Source: Campylorhamphus procurvoides (lineage: Eukaryota > Chordata > Aves > Passeriformes > Dendrocolaptidae). Taken from it: DNA of 64,000 nucleotides. The notes below the pieces were generated by a model that saw nothing but the letters and a program-made list of their open reading frames with translations, searched no databases and was not told the DNA's origin. The DNA lies in the NCBI GenBank assembly GCA_013396655.1, contig WBMV01008234.1, forward strand, positions 1-64,000, in the 5' to 3' direction. How positions within the stretch are numbered: position 1 is the first letter of the stretch; each line of letters begins with the position of its first letter. A program made the translations under genes and the position numbers. Shown piece after piece: positions 13,530-44,789 of this stretch.

Positions 13530-13700
13530 TGGAGAGGACTGGGCTTGAACCTGTGTTGGGAGGTGTTGGGGGACAGGACTGGGTTAAACCCATGTTGGGA
13601 GGTGGTGGTGGAGGACAAGAGTAGATTGAAACCTGTGTTTGGAGGTGATGGTGAAGGAGAGGACTGGATTGAAACCCCTGTTTGTAACTGGTGGAGGACT
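13530..13700 (+). repeat. Degenerate ~40-bp minisatellite
   Basis: About four diverged copies of a unit of roughly 40-45 bp. It pairs 'gactgg(g/a)ttgaaacc' with 'tgttgggaggtgntgg' and is separated by G/A-rich sequence. No function is evident. Confidence 0.75.
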
Positions 13701-15427
13701 GGACTGGATTTTTTTGGCTTTTGCCAACTGCCTGCCTTTGTTTCAAGCGGCTTCTGCTGGTTTGTTTGTGTTTGATTTTGGGGAAGAAAAGAGCTTGCAG
13801 CTGTGAGAAATTATAGGTTTTTTCTCTTCCCAGTTTTTGTTGCTGTTGAGATCAGAAAAACCCAAAAAATTAGGGTCAGATCTGACTGACAAGATTTCTT
13901 TATCATCTTTACAGGTGATATTTAGGGCTTAGCTCCTCTTTTTAAAGTAAGGTGGGCAATATAAGGATTTTCTAAAGCCTGAGAATATAAAAGCAGTTGC
14001 CATCAAACCAAAGTATATCCTGGGGGAGAGTTCACTCCTCCAGATGTGAATCTGCAGTTTAAAGAGACAAGTTTAGATGCAAATATCAGATCCCTGCTCA
14101 GTCAGAGGGCAGACTTGGGAACCTCAGCTGACCTGCCTCAGATTCCTGTTTTGGGATAAGATAAAAAGCATTCTTGGGGTTGTCTGGCTTGGCAGTGAGA
14201 GGAGGACTCAGTCTCTTGCTCAAACATCTGCATTTAACCAGATGTGTGGGAAAGCAGCAACGAGCTGGTGTTGTCAGGGTCCTCTCCCAGCTCTGGCTAA
14301 AAAACCTGCTCTGAACACAAGTGGGTTTGTAGCACCCCTTTGACCTGAGGCCAAGGTGAGCCCAGGGCAGTGCAAACTCCTCCTGCAGGTGTTCCCTCCC
14401 ATCCTGCTCTCCTGGGACAAGAGGAGTGGCTTTGCTCTTTGAAAAGATCACTGCCTGCCCCCTTGCTTTTCAGAGCCTAAAAATAGACCATTTTCAGGTT
14501 TTATCACTGGGATCCTGTTTCCCTAAAGCTCCAATCTCCATATTCTTCTCTTCCATGCACTTGCAGCCCCCTTGGCTGCACTTTGGGCTTGGAACATGTG
14601 AAGTCCTCAGGGATGAGGCTCCTTGCAGGGACCTGGTGGATGAGCTGACCCTCTGCCTGCCCCAGGAAGCTCCAGATTTAGGGACCTGGTGAGCAGAGCA
14701 GAAAAGAAGCCAAAAAACCAATCCATAAGACAGATTTCAAAGAGGGACTTGAGTGTTGTACCTCATTTTGCTTCAAACGAGTCAATTAACTAGTCCCAGT
14801 TCCTTCCTCTGGATAACAGGGATAAATGTCCTTACAGCTCCCCATGAAGGCAGGGGTTCTCTGGTGATTAGTCAGCAATTAAAGGTAATTGCTGTGGGTG
14901 TTTATCCCAACAGATGGACAATAAAGAACTGCATTTGCCACTCCAATGATACTTTATGTCTCAGTGGCAGCAAACATGTCTCATCTGCAGCCACACACAC
15001 TGAGATATGCACACAGGTAGGAACATGCCAGTGGTTACACAGTGTACTGCCTAAATTAAAAGCTTCAAAATACAATTAGCTTCAAATAGCACTGTCAGAA
15101 TTTGACTTGGTGGTTCCTTTCTGGGGCTGATCTGCTTTCTGGTCTCCATCATACTGGTGGGGAGGCAGTAGGAGATGTATTTAATGCATTTAATTTATTA
15201 AATGCATTTAATGAGGTGGTGAAATGTGAGAAAGCAGCTTTGTGCACTGTGAATGGTTTTGTGGTTCTTCCTTGGGTTGTCCATTTTTTACCACTTTTCT
15301 AAACTTAAAATGTTTTTTCTTTACATGCTGACCAGGCACAGCCCAAGAACTCTCCATGGGAAGTTTTTGGGTTGGAAAGCTCCATGTTGCTCACTTCCCA
15401 TTGAGCATGTCTCTTGTGCACCTTTGT

Positions 15428-15551
15428 GGCTAAATATAAATTTATTTATTTATTGCCTTACTATTTATTGCAGTGTTAATTAACCTGAATGGGCTAAATA
15501 TGAATTTATTTTTTGCCTTAGTGTTTATTCCAGTGTTAATTAACCTGAATG
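15428..15551 (+). repeat. Two-copy ~62-bp tandem duplication
   Basis: Copy 1 is at 15428-15491 and copy 2 at 15492-15551. Both begin GGCTAAATAT and end with CAGTGTTAATTAACCTGAAT. They differ by a few substitutions and a 4-base difference in an A/T run, so the duplication is not brand new. Confidence 0.9.
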
Positions 15552-17647
15552 CTTTCAGTTTTTCCATCCTAGTCCCTCCTTGCTCCATCTACCAGTTAGA
15601 ACATTTCCCTTCAGATTTTGACCTTCTTTAGCACTGGAGAACAGAGGTACAACTTTCACTTCCAGATGTGCTGCCATTTGCTGCAGTGAGAAGAATGAAG
15701 CCAAAGTGTCTGAGAAAGCAAATCTTGAACATACAGTAGGCTTAGTAAGACTGGGCTGAAATGCAACCTTGACTAACTGTCTCTTATTAGTTTCCCAGCA
15801 AAGAGGTTTCAGTTGGAGGTGTGTGTGATTTCCAAAGCTCTGGGTGGCATTGGTGTCCCTGCTGTAGAGCTCATTTTGTCCTCTAAGTCGGTCTCAGATG
15901 GCTTTCCATGGCAGCTCTTTGGCAAGGAAATGACCTCCCAAGCAACCAAAAATGCTCCATTGATGAGCAGGAACAGTTTCCCCCTGGCTTGGCCCAGGAT
16001 GCTGTGGTGGGCAGGGGGTGGACAGGGGAAGCTGAGGTCCCCCTACATGGAGAGCTTCAGTCTGGTGTGATGTGTGTGCTGGTGGGCACGGGGTAGCAGA
16101 AACCCTTGTGCAGCTGCAGAGGAGGAGCTGATGCTCTTCTTGGACCAGCAGTTGCAGTTTTCCCCAGCTGGCAGCACAGCCAGTCTGGTGGGTGGTTGTT
16201 GGCTGTAGCAGGACATCACACTGTGCAGAGAGGCCAGCTGGAGTCCCCTGGAGTCCTCACTGGAGGGACACCAAGTTCAGGTACCTGGTATTGCCAGTTT
16301 TCCCAGCTGCAGGTGCTGGGAGAAAGGAAGGAGAGACAAAAACTGAAGCTGAGCTGGTGGCAGGTTTTCAGGAACTGGGCTCTGCCTGGAGGACAGAGGT
16401 GCCACCCAGGAGCTCCTCAGTGCTGGTGATGGATGGTTCTGTTTGTTGGGTCACCAGTGGTGTTGGCAGCAGCACAGAGCTGGTTGAAGGACCATGCTGC
16501 TGCTCCAGGAGCCTGGGCAGGTCAGGTGAGGACAAGAGGAGCTCAGCCCCTTTGGTTTGATAGCTGTCAAACTTGTAAGACAAGTCTTTTGCTGAGCTGA
16601 ATTAACCCAAAGCCCTGAGGGTAAGACCAGAGGTGATCTGTGTTTGGGTCCAAAGCCCCATGGAAACCTTTCTTGTAGCATCAGAGATGGTTTTTGGGAC
16701 TTAAAGGACCACACAGTTGCACTCAGCTCCCCTTCCCTGCCACAGCACCTGCTGCTCTACAGAGATTTGTGCACTTCAGATCTCAGTCCAAGGAGGAGGA
16801 GCACCAAAATTGTGTATTTATTTAGGTGGGACACTATTTATAACCCCGAGGCTGTTTCTGTGTCTTCTGGCCATGCCTCTTCCTACCAGAATTCCAAGCA
16901 GTGCTCCAATGAGGACTCTTAGTAAAAGAGGAGCAGAGAGCTCAAAGGGGGGTGGGAGACTTTGAAAATCAAATTGTCTTGCTGTCCAAATCCCAAGTTT
17001 CCTGTGGAATTCAGTGGTTTTCAACTATGTTATAGAAGCAGTGCTTGGATAGAGGATATTTTTGGTGATGGTTTGCTCTGAACAGGACCAAAATAACTGG
17101 TGAAGTTTTGTTTACTTTTATTTGGGCCTTGTTTTAAATGGTGAATTCACCCTTAAGAGTGAATTTTAAAAATATCTTCTCACCACATTAAAAAAAAAAG
17201 AAAAGAGAAAAAGGCAAACCATCAAAAAACACTTGCCAAAGTGCAAAGCCACCACAGGAAGCACACAGCTACCAGAAGCCCTCTGGGGGATTCAGGTGGC
17301 CTGCCATGTGCAGAGTAGATGTTGACCACATAGCTGGGAGCTCTTGAAGACCTTCTGAAGTGATCTAAATGGCAACAGCCTGGTGACACTTCTTTTTAAG
17401 GCAGGTCTAATGCAAAGAGGTGCCACTATTTCAGTTTGCTCTTCTGGGGCTGCCGTGGTCAGCTCGAGGTTGTTCTTGGCCCTCAGTGACTCGTGCCCTG
17501 GGGGAGGTGCCAGCACAGCTTTTGGACAGCTCAGCCCCAGAGCAGGATGGTGCTGGGCAAGTCCCTTCTCTGGGGCAAAGAGATTTGGGTGTAGCAACAC
17601 CTGCCCTGTTGTTTGTTCCTTCCCTGAGGCCTCCATGAGCGAGGGCT

Positions 17648-17710
17648 TGGAACTGGGTGATTTCAGGGTCCCTTCCAACCCAACCCAACCCAGTCTGTGG
17701 TTCTGTGGAG
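17648..17710 (+). mobile_element. CR1 LINE 3' tail fragment
   Basis: 'ggtgatttcagggtcccttc' then 'caacccaacccaaccca' and 'gtctgtggttctgtgg', the CR1 3' terminal pattern with its short terminal repeat. Confidence 0.7.
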
Positions 17711-18099
17711 GGGACGAGGTGGGGCTTGTTTGCAGCCCCTCTTTGCTGCCACCATCGTAGGGTGCAGCTCCAAGGAGGAGGAAAGGGTGGAGAGATCTGG
17801 GGTGAGAGGCTCCATTTGATGCTGCAGGTTGAAAATGAAGAAGGTTCAGAACATCTGTGGCTGCTCTCAAGGAAGTGGCTCCAGGGCCAGCTGTGGGGAG
17901 GTGACAGTGTGTGGCTGCTGAGCTGGGAGCTCTGGGGAGCAGCTCTGTGCTCACCACCAAGGCCAGCCCCTCTGCACCTTTAACACACCCTCAAACTGGA
18001 AAGCCAAAGCCCCTGAGAAGTTCTGCTCAGCTGGTGTTTGGAGGAGCTGGTTCCTAACTGTGCCCCTGGTGCTGGAGGCTGCAGGGTGGCATGTGGGAC

Positions 18100-18131
18100 A
18101 CCGGTCCCTTCCAACCCAAACCCTTCTACGG
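18100..18131 (+). mobile_element. CR1 LINE 3' tail remnant
   Basis: A 30-base remnant reading 'ccggtcccttccaaccc' then 'aaacccttctacgg', nearly identical to the end of the tail at 19931-19986. Confidence 0.5.
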
Positions 18132-19930
18132 GTAAGTGAGCAACTCATTTCATTCCTCCTCTAGTCCTTTACAAGTTCATACTGTTTTTGTGTCATCTCA
18201 CCAGGCTTGGCTTTGGTGGCCACCAGTTGGTTGCTTGTTTTGGTTTGTCTCTTACTGAAGATCTGAGACACGGCCGGAAGTCCGGATGCTGTCGTAGCAA
18301 ATCTCTGCTTTGTTTTTCCTTAAAAGCCAACAAAATGTAGGATTGCCTTGTTGAGGAGCTCCAGTGGGTCCTGGGGGTGGTCAGTGTGCCTGCTCTGCAG
18401 GAGGGGGTACAAACAGCCCCCTCCCAGCTACACTCAGTGATGACCCAGCAGAGCAGAGTGTGGAGCAGGTCAGTGATGGGATGGGACCTTCTCCACAGCC
18501 TGGGGAGCAAACAGAGTCAGCTGAGTCAATAAGGTGGAGGTGGGATGGACTGTGGCTTGTAAAACTTGGTTTCTGGAGCTCCAAGAGCCTGTAGGTGCAC
18601 AATGAGTCCCCAGACATCGGGTTTTTCATCAAACATTTCAGCATGGTGGGATCTCTGGGACTTTAAGGCTTGGGAGAGCAGGATGAAGTGACCTCTCTTG
18701 CTCCAGGCTGGTTAGAGGGGAGTTGTTCTGCACTTACAGACCTTCATCTGGGAGGTGTGAACGATCAAACTGCTCCACCTCCCTCCTGGTGGCCTTTCCT
18801 CTTGGGAATTAGGACCTCCCTAAGTGTTCAGGAAACAAAGGGACCGTGAAGGGACTGTCCTGGCCACGGGGCTGCTCCTGCCTCCTCTGGGCATGGTGGG
18901 ATGGGGTTGGCCCCTCTGATCTCCCCTGGCCAGAGGATGTTGCATGTGTTGGGGTGGCTTTTCTTCCATTCCATGTCCATTCCATGCTCTTTGCTGCTCC
19001 TGCCTTTCTGATGGATCTGTGTAGTGTGTTTTCCTCCCTGAGCTTCAGCACATCCTCACAGACCTGAGTGCTGTGCTCACCTCTTGGAGTTGGAGGAGTC
19101 ACCAAGAGCTAGCAGAGCTTCTGTGTGATCCCATGGCCACTCTCCATGTGCCCCAGTGAGGACCACGATACTCATTTCATGGAATTTTACCACCTGGAAC
19201 ACAAAGGGCTTTTGTGTAGTCCTGCCACATCCTCTGGGGGCCTGGTGAGCATCACTTTGGGTAAGCCCAGAAGGAACAACCTTTGCACACCTTTAACACT
19301 TCCTCCTGCCAGAAGACGTGGGTTTGGAGGTCTTTGCCACGATTTTCCTGAAAGTTTTTCCACACCTACCTCAGGCTGAACACCAGGAAACCCCTAAACT
19401 CAACGTGGTGCCACCGGGAAGGGGCCGTGCTTCCTCACTTCTGGGAAGGTGACACCACTCTCTGCCAGAGGATTTGCATCCCTTCTGGGAGCTGCAAACT
19501 GCTCCTTGTGTGCAGCACGGGCACAGAGGAGGACATAGAGGAAGGAAAAGGATCATTAGTGGGGTGTCCAGGCAGGAATAAAAACAAATTGTTCATGTAA
19601 ATCACTTGAAAACTGGAATCTCCCTTTAGCCCCGTCAGCATTGCTCTTAGTAATAAAGGTCTGCTTTTTGGATAGTTGGCTTGTGAGGAAAAACTAATTA
19701 GCTACAAATCATGTCATTGCTGGAAGGTTTCCACCATGGCTTGATGATGCCTTTGCCTCCAAGGGAATGATGCTGTTTTAGCTGAGGAGTGCTTAGAGGT
19801 GACTGTATGAGGTTGTGAGCAGCTCAAGAATTGTCTTGTTTCAAGTTGGAAACGGTGGAAATAAAAGTATTAAGTAGACATTTATAGCTTGGAAGCAAGC
19901 TATAAAAATCTAGCTGATGTGCTCATTGCA

Positions 19931-19986
19931 GCAGGTTGGGCTGGGTGACCTTTAAAGGTCCCTTCCAACCCAAACCCTTCTACGAG
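19931..19986 (+). mobile_element. CR1 LINE 3' tail fragment
   Basis: 'ggttgggctgggtgaccttt' then 'aaaggtcccttccaaccc' and 'aaacccttctacg', the CR1 3' end. Confidence 0.7.
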
Positions 19987-22936
19987 CCTATAAAAAAATT
20001 TGTTGGGTATGGATTGGGTTTCTCTGGTGAGCAAAGAAAAACAGGCTGGAAAGGTCAGGTAAGAGAAGGAAATGGGATTTTTGTGCTTGTGGGAAGGGGG
20101 CCTGTTACCACACAGCCTTCAGAGAGGGCTCCAAAGCCTCCTCCCACGTGGGTGGTGTGTCAGGAAATTCAGAGAAGATGCTCAAAGTGCTTGGGAAAGG
20201 CACAGGAAAAGCAGCTGGGAAGCATCAGGTCTGCTCCAGAGCACTCAGAAAACACCCCCTCTGCTTTTTGGGGCTAAAAATGGAAATATAGACACACTGT
20301 TCATACAGCGAGGGTGGCTGAGGTGCCTGGCCCTGGGCACTCTGGTTTGCAGTTCTGGAGAACTTTGCAGCACAATAACTATTTTTGATGAAAATTTCCA
20401 TTCTCTGCCCTCTCAGCCTCGTTCTAAACCCAAGTTTGACAGCAGAGATCAGTCATATCACAGGATGAATTGTGCAGAAAAACCCGAGGGGGATGAGTAA
20501 TTCTGGGGCAGAGGTGAACACTGTGTGGTGAGATCACAGTGAAGAAAATAAATGCAATAATAAAAATAAATAGCTGGATATATTGTGATCATATATATCA
20601 ATTTTCAACGAGTCTCCAGTAGGTTGTGCTGGGTTGGATGCATGGCCTGTGCTGTAAAAGCTGTGACCTCTTGATCTGGGTGTTGAAAAATAGTAATAAT
20701 TGAGAGCTTTTGGTGTGACAGAAAGGATGAACAGTCCAAAAATGAGGGAAGCAATCACAGAGATCCCCAGGCCGTGTCCCTGTCACAGAACCAGAAACTG
20801 AATGGGCTGAGAGGGCAGGAAAGAGGAAGAACTTGCAAATGGTGCTTCCAAACCAGTCCTGGGTTGGTCAGATTTAATCTGGGGGTTTCCTCCACTCGTG
20901 TTTTTGGGACTTTCCCCCCTGAGATGGACCTTCCATCTTTGCCTTTTGCTTCCATGGTCTTTTTGTGTGGTGGGATGGGGATCAGGGCTTGTTTTCCTGG
21001 CAGAACTCCCCAAAATAATCAGGAAGCAAAACTTGCATTTGAAATCCAAGCGGGTCTCAGCTGGGGGTTCTTCTCCAACCCTGTAGGGGTGTTGTATTTT
21101 TAATTTGCCCATGAAAATGTTTGATGGAGGGAGAACAAAGGGTGGTGGATGTGTGGGTTCCACTGGTCAGCAGCTCAGCTCCTTCCTTGTGCTGCAAGGA
21201 GGACTTGCAGAGAGTTCCACAAGGATTTCAGATCTCCCCCTGCTTTTTCTTAGTTTCTGAGGCATGGGAAACTTTCAAGGGGTTATTTAATAGTGGTGTA
21301 CTTTTGTTTTATTCCTTAAAAATGCTGGAGCTGCTGGGCTTCAACCACTCTGCTTTCACTAAGGGCATCTTGGCCATGGCAAGTCAGGGGCAGGAACTGG
21401 AGTTTTTACCAAATACTATTCTCTGCTAAATATTTCATTAAGTCTTAATAGTTTAACAACCAAGCTGATTTTGAACAACCTCCCTCTTCTTATTCTGCAA
21501 CTTTTCATCTGTGATACCAAAAGTTTGTGAGGGCTTTGCCTGTGTGTGAGAAAAAATACTTTGTGGGCTCCAGATCTGCCCATGCAGAGGAATCAGATGG
21601 GAGTTTTGGCCCTTGTTGGGGGCTGGCTTTGCCTTTGTGCCCCAAACCACTGATTTTGTGCTTGGAACCCTTGCTGGAGGATGAGCCATCGTCCCCATCT
21701 GCTGGGAGATGGAAATGCATTTTAAAATCATTTAAAATCATGAATTCCTCACCCTGAGCTCGGGAATATCTGGAAAACTCACTAGTAAAATAGTAAGTCA
21801 GAGATTGGATGTTGCTTTGTTTGGTTCATCCCATAAAGTGTTTTGTAAATGGAAGGATTTTTTTTTAGGATTCTGGGAATTGCTGTGATTAAAACCAAGA
21901 GTAGGAGCCATTAACCAAAGGAAAGAGGACTCTGCTGAAAAGCAGCAAGTTTGATTTATGGATCTGCTGGAAGGCACTGCTTTTATATTCCCCCTCACAT
22001 TTGAAAACATCTGGCCAATATTTTTAATATTGTGCCCACACAGCCATTAAAATATATTGAGCTTCAGTTGTGAGATGCCTTTTAAAAAGGGGGTGTCTTC
22101 AATTAGATTGAAGTTAATATCTTTAACCTCTTGCATTTAAATTTTACAGTGCTGTGCAGAAATAATGACTGGCTTGTGTGCATGTTCCAGTAATCATGCT
22201 CTCAATTATTTCTTCCCCATATTCTTGCCAGGGGGATGTGTCTGGAAGCTCAAATTTAGCCTTCAAGTGGCAGGGCTGGAAGGAACAGGCCCTCTGATTG
22301 TGAGAGGGTGCTGTGCTGTTAAATGTTATTTTTTTCTGTGACAGTAGATTAAAGGCTTCACACTGCTGGGGCAAAACCAATACACCTTTGGTTTAAGTAC
22401 ATTTTGGCAGAGATGGAGGAGAAGGGAAAAAGGGGGATGGAGACCAGAAATGGAGGAATATTTCAGCCCCAGATGAGTGATGGGCAATATTTACCAAACC
22501 AGCAGCACAGCCATGCTTGGCTTAAAACATTCTTGGGGTGATAATCTGGAAGGGGAAGAAACAAGAGACTGGGGAGGAGTTGGAATTGGAAATATCCAGT
22601 TCCAAATTGGAGGATGAGGCAACTTCAGGAGCCAAAGGGGAGAAGGTTCCTGTGGTGTCCCAGCTGAGGCTTGCAATGAGGGTGACCCCAAGCTGAAAAT
22701 ATGGAAAACTCCAAAATATTGGGAAAAGTCCAAAGGATAACCAAGGCTTTCCATGGGTTTGAGTTTGTGACTCAAAGAGCCAACAGAGCTCGGCGTGTTC
22801 TTGCTGTGACCACTTGGGCTGAGAGCAGATCTCAGTCACAGCAAGGGAAAGGTCCCTGGGATTGCAAGGGGCATTTTACCAGCCTGACCAGTCAATTTGT
22901 GCCCTTCCTGACCAGTTTTGTTTTCTTTTTCCCCAG

Positions 22937-23009
22937 TCAGAGCCCAGTTGCTGCCCAAGAGGTGCAGACAATCCATTTCGGCTGCGTGGAGGATCCCCCA
23001 GGCACATAA

Positions 23010-23015
<6 letters not shown>
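22937..23015 (+). other. JAK1: JAK1 exon 2 with start codon
   Basis: The acceptor TTTTTCCCCAG ends at 22936 and the donor GTGTGT starts at 23016. The exon is almost all leader; only its last six bases (ATG CAG, 23010-23015) code, giving Met-Gln. Joined to the exon at 23852 it reads [10 protein letters not shown], matching the known JAK1 N terminus. No ATG occurs earlier in this exon. The start has a poor context (T at -3, C at +4). Confidence 0.9.
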
Positions 23016-42174
<19,159 letters not shown>

Positions 42175-43191
42175 TTAGGATTTTTTTTTTTATACTGGCA
42201 GTACTTAATGTGCATCAAAAATATATATGGCCAAGGCTCTTAATTTTTTTTTTAACTACTGTAATTTGTACTCTGACTGGGCCCATGTGGGGAAAGGATT
42301 TCTTTGCCAAGTTTTCCTTTGGAATTTCAGTTGGATCAAATGAATTAAAAGGTGTGGGAGAAACAAGAGCTGCAGCTCCTTTGCTGCTGCTCTTGCAGGG
42401 CAGTTTTGTCCTTATCCTGTGGTTGTGCCACAGCTGGAACTGCTCTGCTGGGACGGTGGGAACTGAGAGGGTGGAGACAGAACTGCAGGTCTCAGTGCCA
42501 GCTCCCACCTCTCAAACCTGAGCCAGTGCACAGAAGGAGGCTCAAGACAGTCATTTAATGATTGTTAGAGTTTTGAGGCAATTTTAAAGTCTGCCTGACA
42601 AATATGCTTCATGTGCACTTAAATTTTAGGAAAAAAAAAATTCTGGCATAAAAATGCTAAGCCAACATGATCAGCTTGTCTCTAACCCACCAGGCCACAG
42701 TTCTGAGCTCTTACATGTATTTAAAACCCCCTAAAGTGTTGGGTTCAAAAATACCAACCCAGAGAGGGTGGAAGGGCTGGTGCAGTTGTGCATTTTGGTG
42801 AGAAAGGCATTTTTTGGAGCAACAGATTTGCTTTTCCTACCTACCCTCCCCATTGCCCACTGAGGCTCTGAGATGCTGCTCCTCAGCTCCTGCCCTGGGT
42901 GAAGGGCAGGAAGGGATGGATGGCACACCTGGGCATGGGAAAGAACCAAAGCCCTGCACAGGACCTGGCTCATTATCCAAAAGAAAATCCTGGGCCACAG
43001 ATTCCTTAAATGCCATTTGGGAGGACCCCAAGAGAGCCCATGGGCCCCTTCCAGCCCTGAGCAGCTCCACCCAACAGTGGTTTAACTGGAACCTTCTGCT
43101 GACCCTAAACTTGGGCCATAATGTTTTCCTACCACAGTCTGAAAATGCTTTGAGGAGATACTCAGATCTGGCAATAATAGAAAGATGTCTT

Positions 43192-43220
43192 TATATATAT
43201 ATATATAAATATATATAAAA
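43192..43220 (+). repeat. TA microsatellite in the JAK1 3' UTR
   Basis: An almost pure (TA)n run interrupted by AAA, ending ATATATAAA. It is transcribed in the JAK1 3' UTR and is likely length-variable. Confidence 0.9.
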
Positions 43221-43343
43221 TTGTAATTATGAGCTCCAACGAGGTCAGATTTATTTTTACAGTGTTACCTGTTGTTTCTGTATGTCACTTAGGAAGCTGA
43301 GTTAAATCTGTAAGCACTTTGTTACTCTTTATACAAACAAATT

Positions 43344-43349
43344 AATAAA
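43344..43349 (+). terminator. JAK1: JAK1 poly(A) signal
   Basis: Canonical AATAAA followed by a T-rich run (nine T's within the next dozen bases) and a further T-rich element at 43374-43382, as expected around a cleavage site at about 43360-43375. Confidence 0.85.
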
Positions 43350-43484
43350 GAATTTTTTTTCTCCATGTGCCTACCTTTTTTACTCCTAAATTAAACAGAG
43401 CAAAACCTTTTAAAATGAAGCTTCCAAAACCTTTCCTTACCTGACTAAGGCAGTCCAGGGCCATCTTCCTCCCATAGAAAAAGC

Positions 43485-44789
43485 ACTTTAAATATGTACC
43501 AACAATTTATTATCATTGAAAAGTGTAACAAGTTGAGAAAGTTGCATATACAAACAGTTGGAACAAAATCTTACAAGTGAGTTTATCAACACACACAGGC
43601 AGAATCCCAGAAAAACTCCTGTTCTCTCTTTGTGCACACAGGGTGGGCCAGTTCCACAGCCCAGCAGCTCAGGGAGGAGGGATTGGGATTTTTTAAGCTT
43701 TGAAAATATGGATCCTGATCATACCCCAAAGCTTGAAAGGCAAAATTTAAGACTTTTTTTTAATTTAAAAAAAAAATCAGTGTTGAAAAATGGCTTTAAT
43801 ATTACCTAGGAAGGTAAGGAAGGAGGAGGTGGGTTGTGGCCTTGGTGAACCCAGTCCAAATGGGTTTGCTGCAGAATTCCAAGGCAAAGGGAGTCCAAGG
43901 ATTCCTTGGAATGAGGGCTGGCTCCTCCTTTACCTGTCACAACACTGATTGCAAAAGTAAGGATTGTTAATCTTCAGCTACAGGAACTGACAGCAGAAAA
44001 GAACAATTCTAGCCAGGGCTGCTTCATGAATAAACTAAAAATATAAAAAGTCTTAAAAAAGAGAAAAAAGAAGGAAAATACACTCCAGCTGGGAACCAGT
44101 GGCTGTTGGGTGGCTCAGGAAGAGCTGGGACACCCCTGTGGCAGGAGGAGGGGCTGCACCAACACCCACACACTGGAAACCAGTGATCCCAGCAAAAGCT
44201 GGGGATTCTCAGCCTGAAAGCAGATCAAGGTCAGTGTCCAAGTGTCACCTACCCAGATCCCACCGAAAATTCCATGGCAGCATCTTCTGTCAGCAGCCTT
44301 TTACTGAGAACATCACCGAGGCCCTGGGGGTACATTTGGTATCGCTGCACTCCAGGATTAAGAGGGAATACTAAAAATGGAAAGGCTGTAACTGCAGAAC
44401 TCTTAATCCTGGGGAAAAAATCAGGTTGGAAAGAAAAAAAAAATCCCACACATTCCAAGTTAAAAAAATACAAAATAATTACTATCAAGATTTCCTCTTT
44501 TAAACTTCCTCAGCCTGAGGACTGGAGAAAGGCTCAGCTTTCTTTCCTCAGGGGTTTTATTGCTTTCAGCTGGAGCTGCCACAGCTCCCAAGTCCCTGCC
44601 AGCTGCTCTGCGGGGCAGGTGACAAAGCCAGCGCTGTGCCCTGCCCTCCAAAGGCAGGGGGAGAGCCCCAGGCCCCGCTCACACATCGCACACTCCTGGT
44701 GGATGTGGCTGGCAGGGCGGGCTCCTCGGGGGCACCCCCGGGGCTGGGGGGTTAAGGCAGCGCTGAGGAGCCAGGCGGGGGCTGCAGGC
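43485..44789 (-). other. RAVER2: RAVER2 3' untranslated region
   Basis: About 1.3 kb from the stop codon (TGA, 44792-44790) to just past the AATAAA at 43511-43506. It is GC-rich next to the stop and A/T-rich further down. No other ORF here resembles a known protein. The end point is inferred from the signal. Confidence 0.7.
43506..43511 (-). terminator. RAVER2: RAVER2 poly(A) signal
   Basis: TTTATT on the + strand is AATAAA on the - strand, 1.28 kb after the RAVER2 stop codon. Another - strand AATAAA lies further on at 43250-43255, inside the JAK1 3' UTR, and one lies closer to the stop at 44556-44561, so alternative ends are possible. Confidence 0.7.

Larger units (their letters stand above)
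42..22936 (+). other. JAK1: JAK1 intron 1
   Basis: About 22.9 kb between the leader exon and the start-codon exon. I found no exon-like segment with a recognisable protein in either strand. All ORFs here are short and unlike known families. The stretch is mostly unique A/T-rich DNA with scattered CR1 tails and minisatellites, listed separately. Further alternative leader exons, enhancers or non-coding RNAs may be present but cannot be recognised from sequence alone. Confidence 0.7.
42175..43370 (+). other. JAK1: JAK1 3' untranslated region
   Basis: About 1.2 kb from the TAA stop (42172-42174) to shortly after the AATAAA at 43344. It contains A/T-rich tracts, a TA microsatellite near 43192-43220 and an ATTAAA at 42344 that could serve as a weak proximal poly(A) signal. 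The exact cleavage point is estimated. Confidence 0.8.

Noticed and set aside
18270..18295. CpG-containing ETS-like motif (CCGGAAGTCCGG) in intron 1
   Set aside because: A single short motif with no CpG island, exon or conservation evidence around it. Not enough to call an alternative promoter.
1..22936. Possible miR-101 precursor, known upstream of human JAK1
   Set aside because: I looked for the conserved mature sequence around TACAGTACTGTGATAACT and did not see it. In human it lies far upstream of the main JAK1 promoter, so it is probably outside this window.
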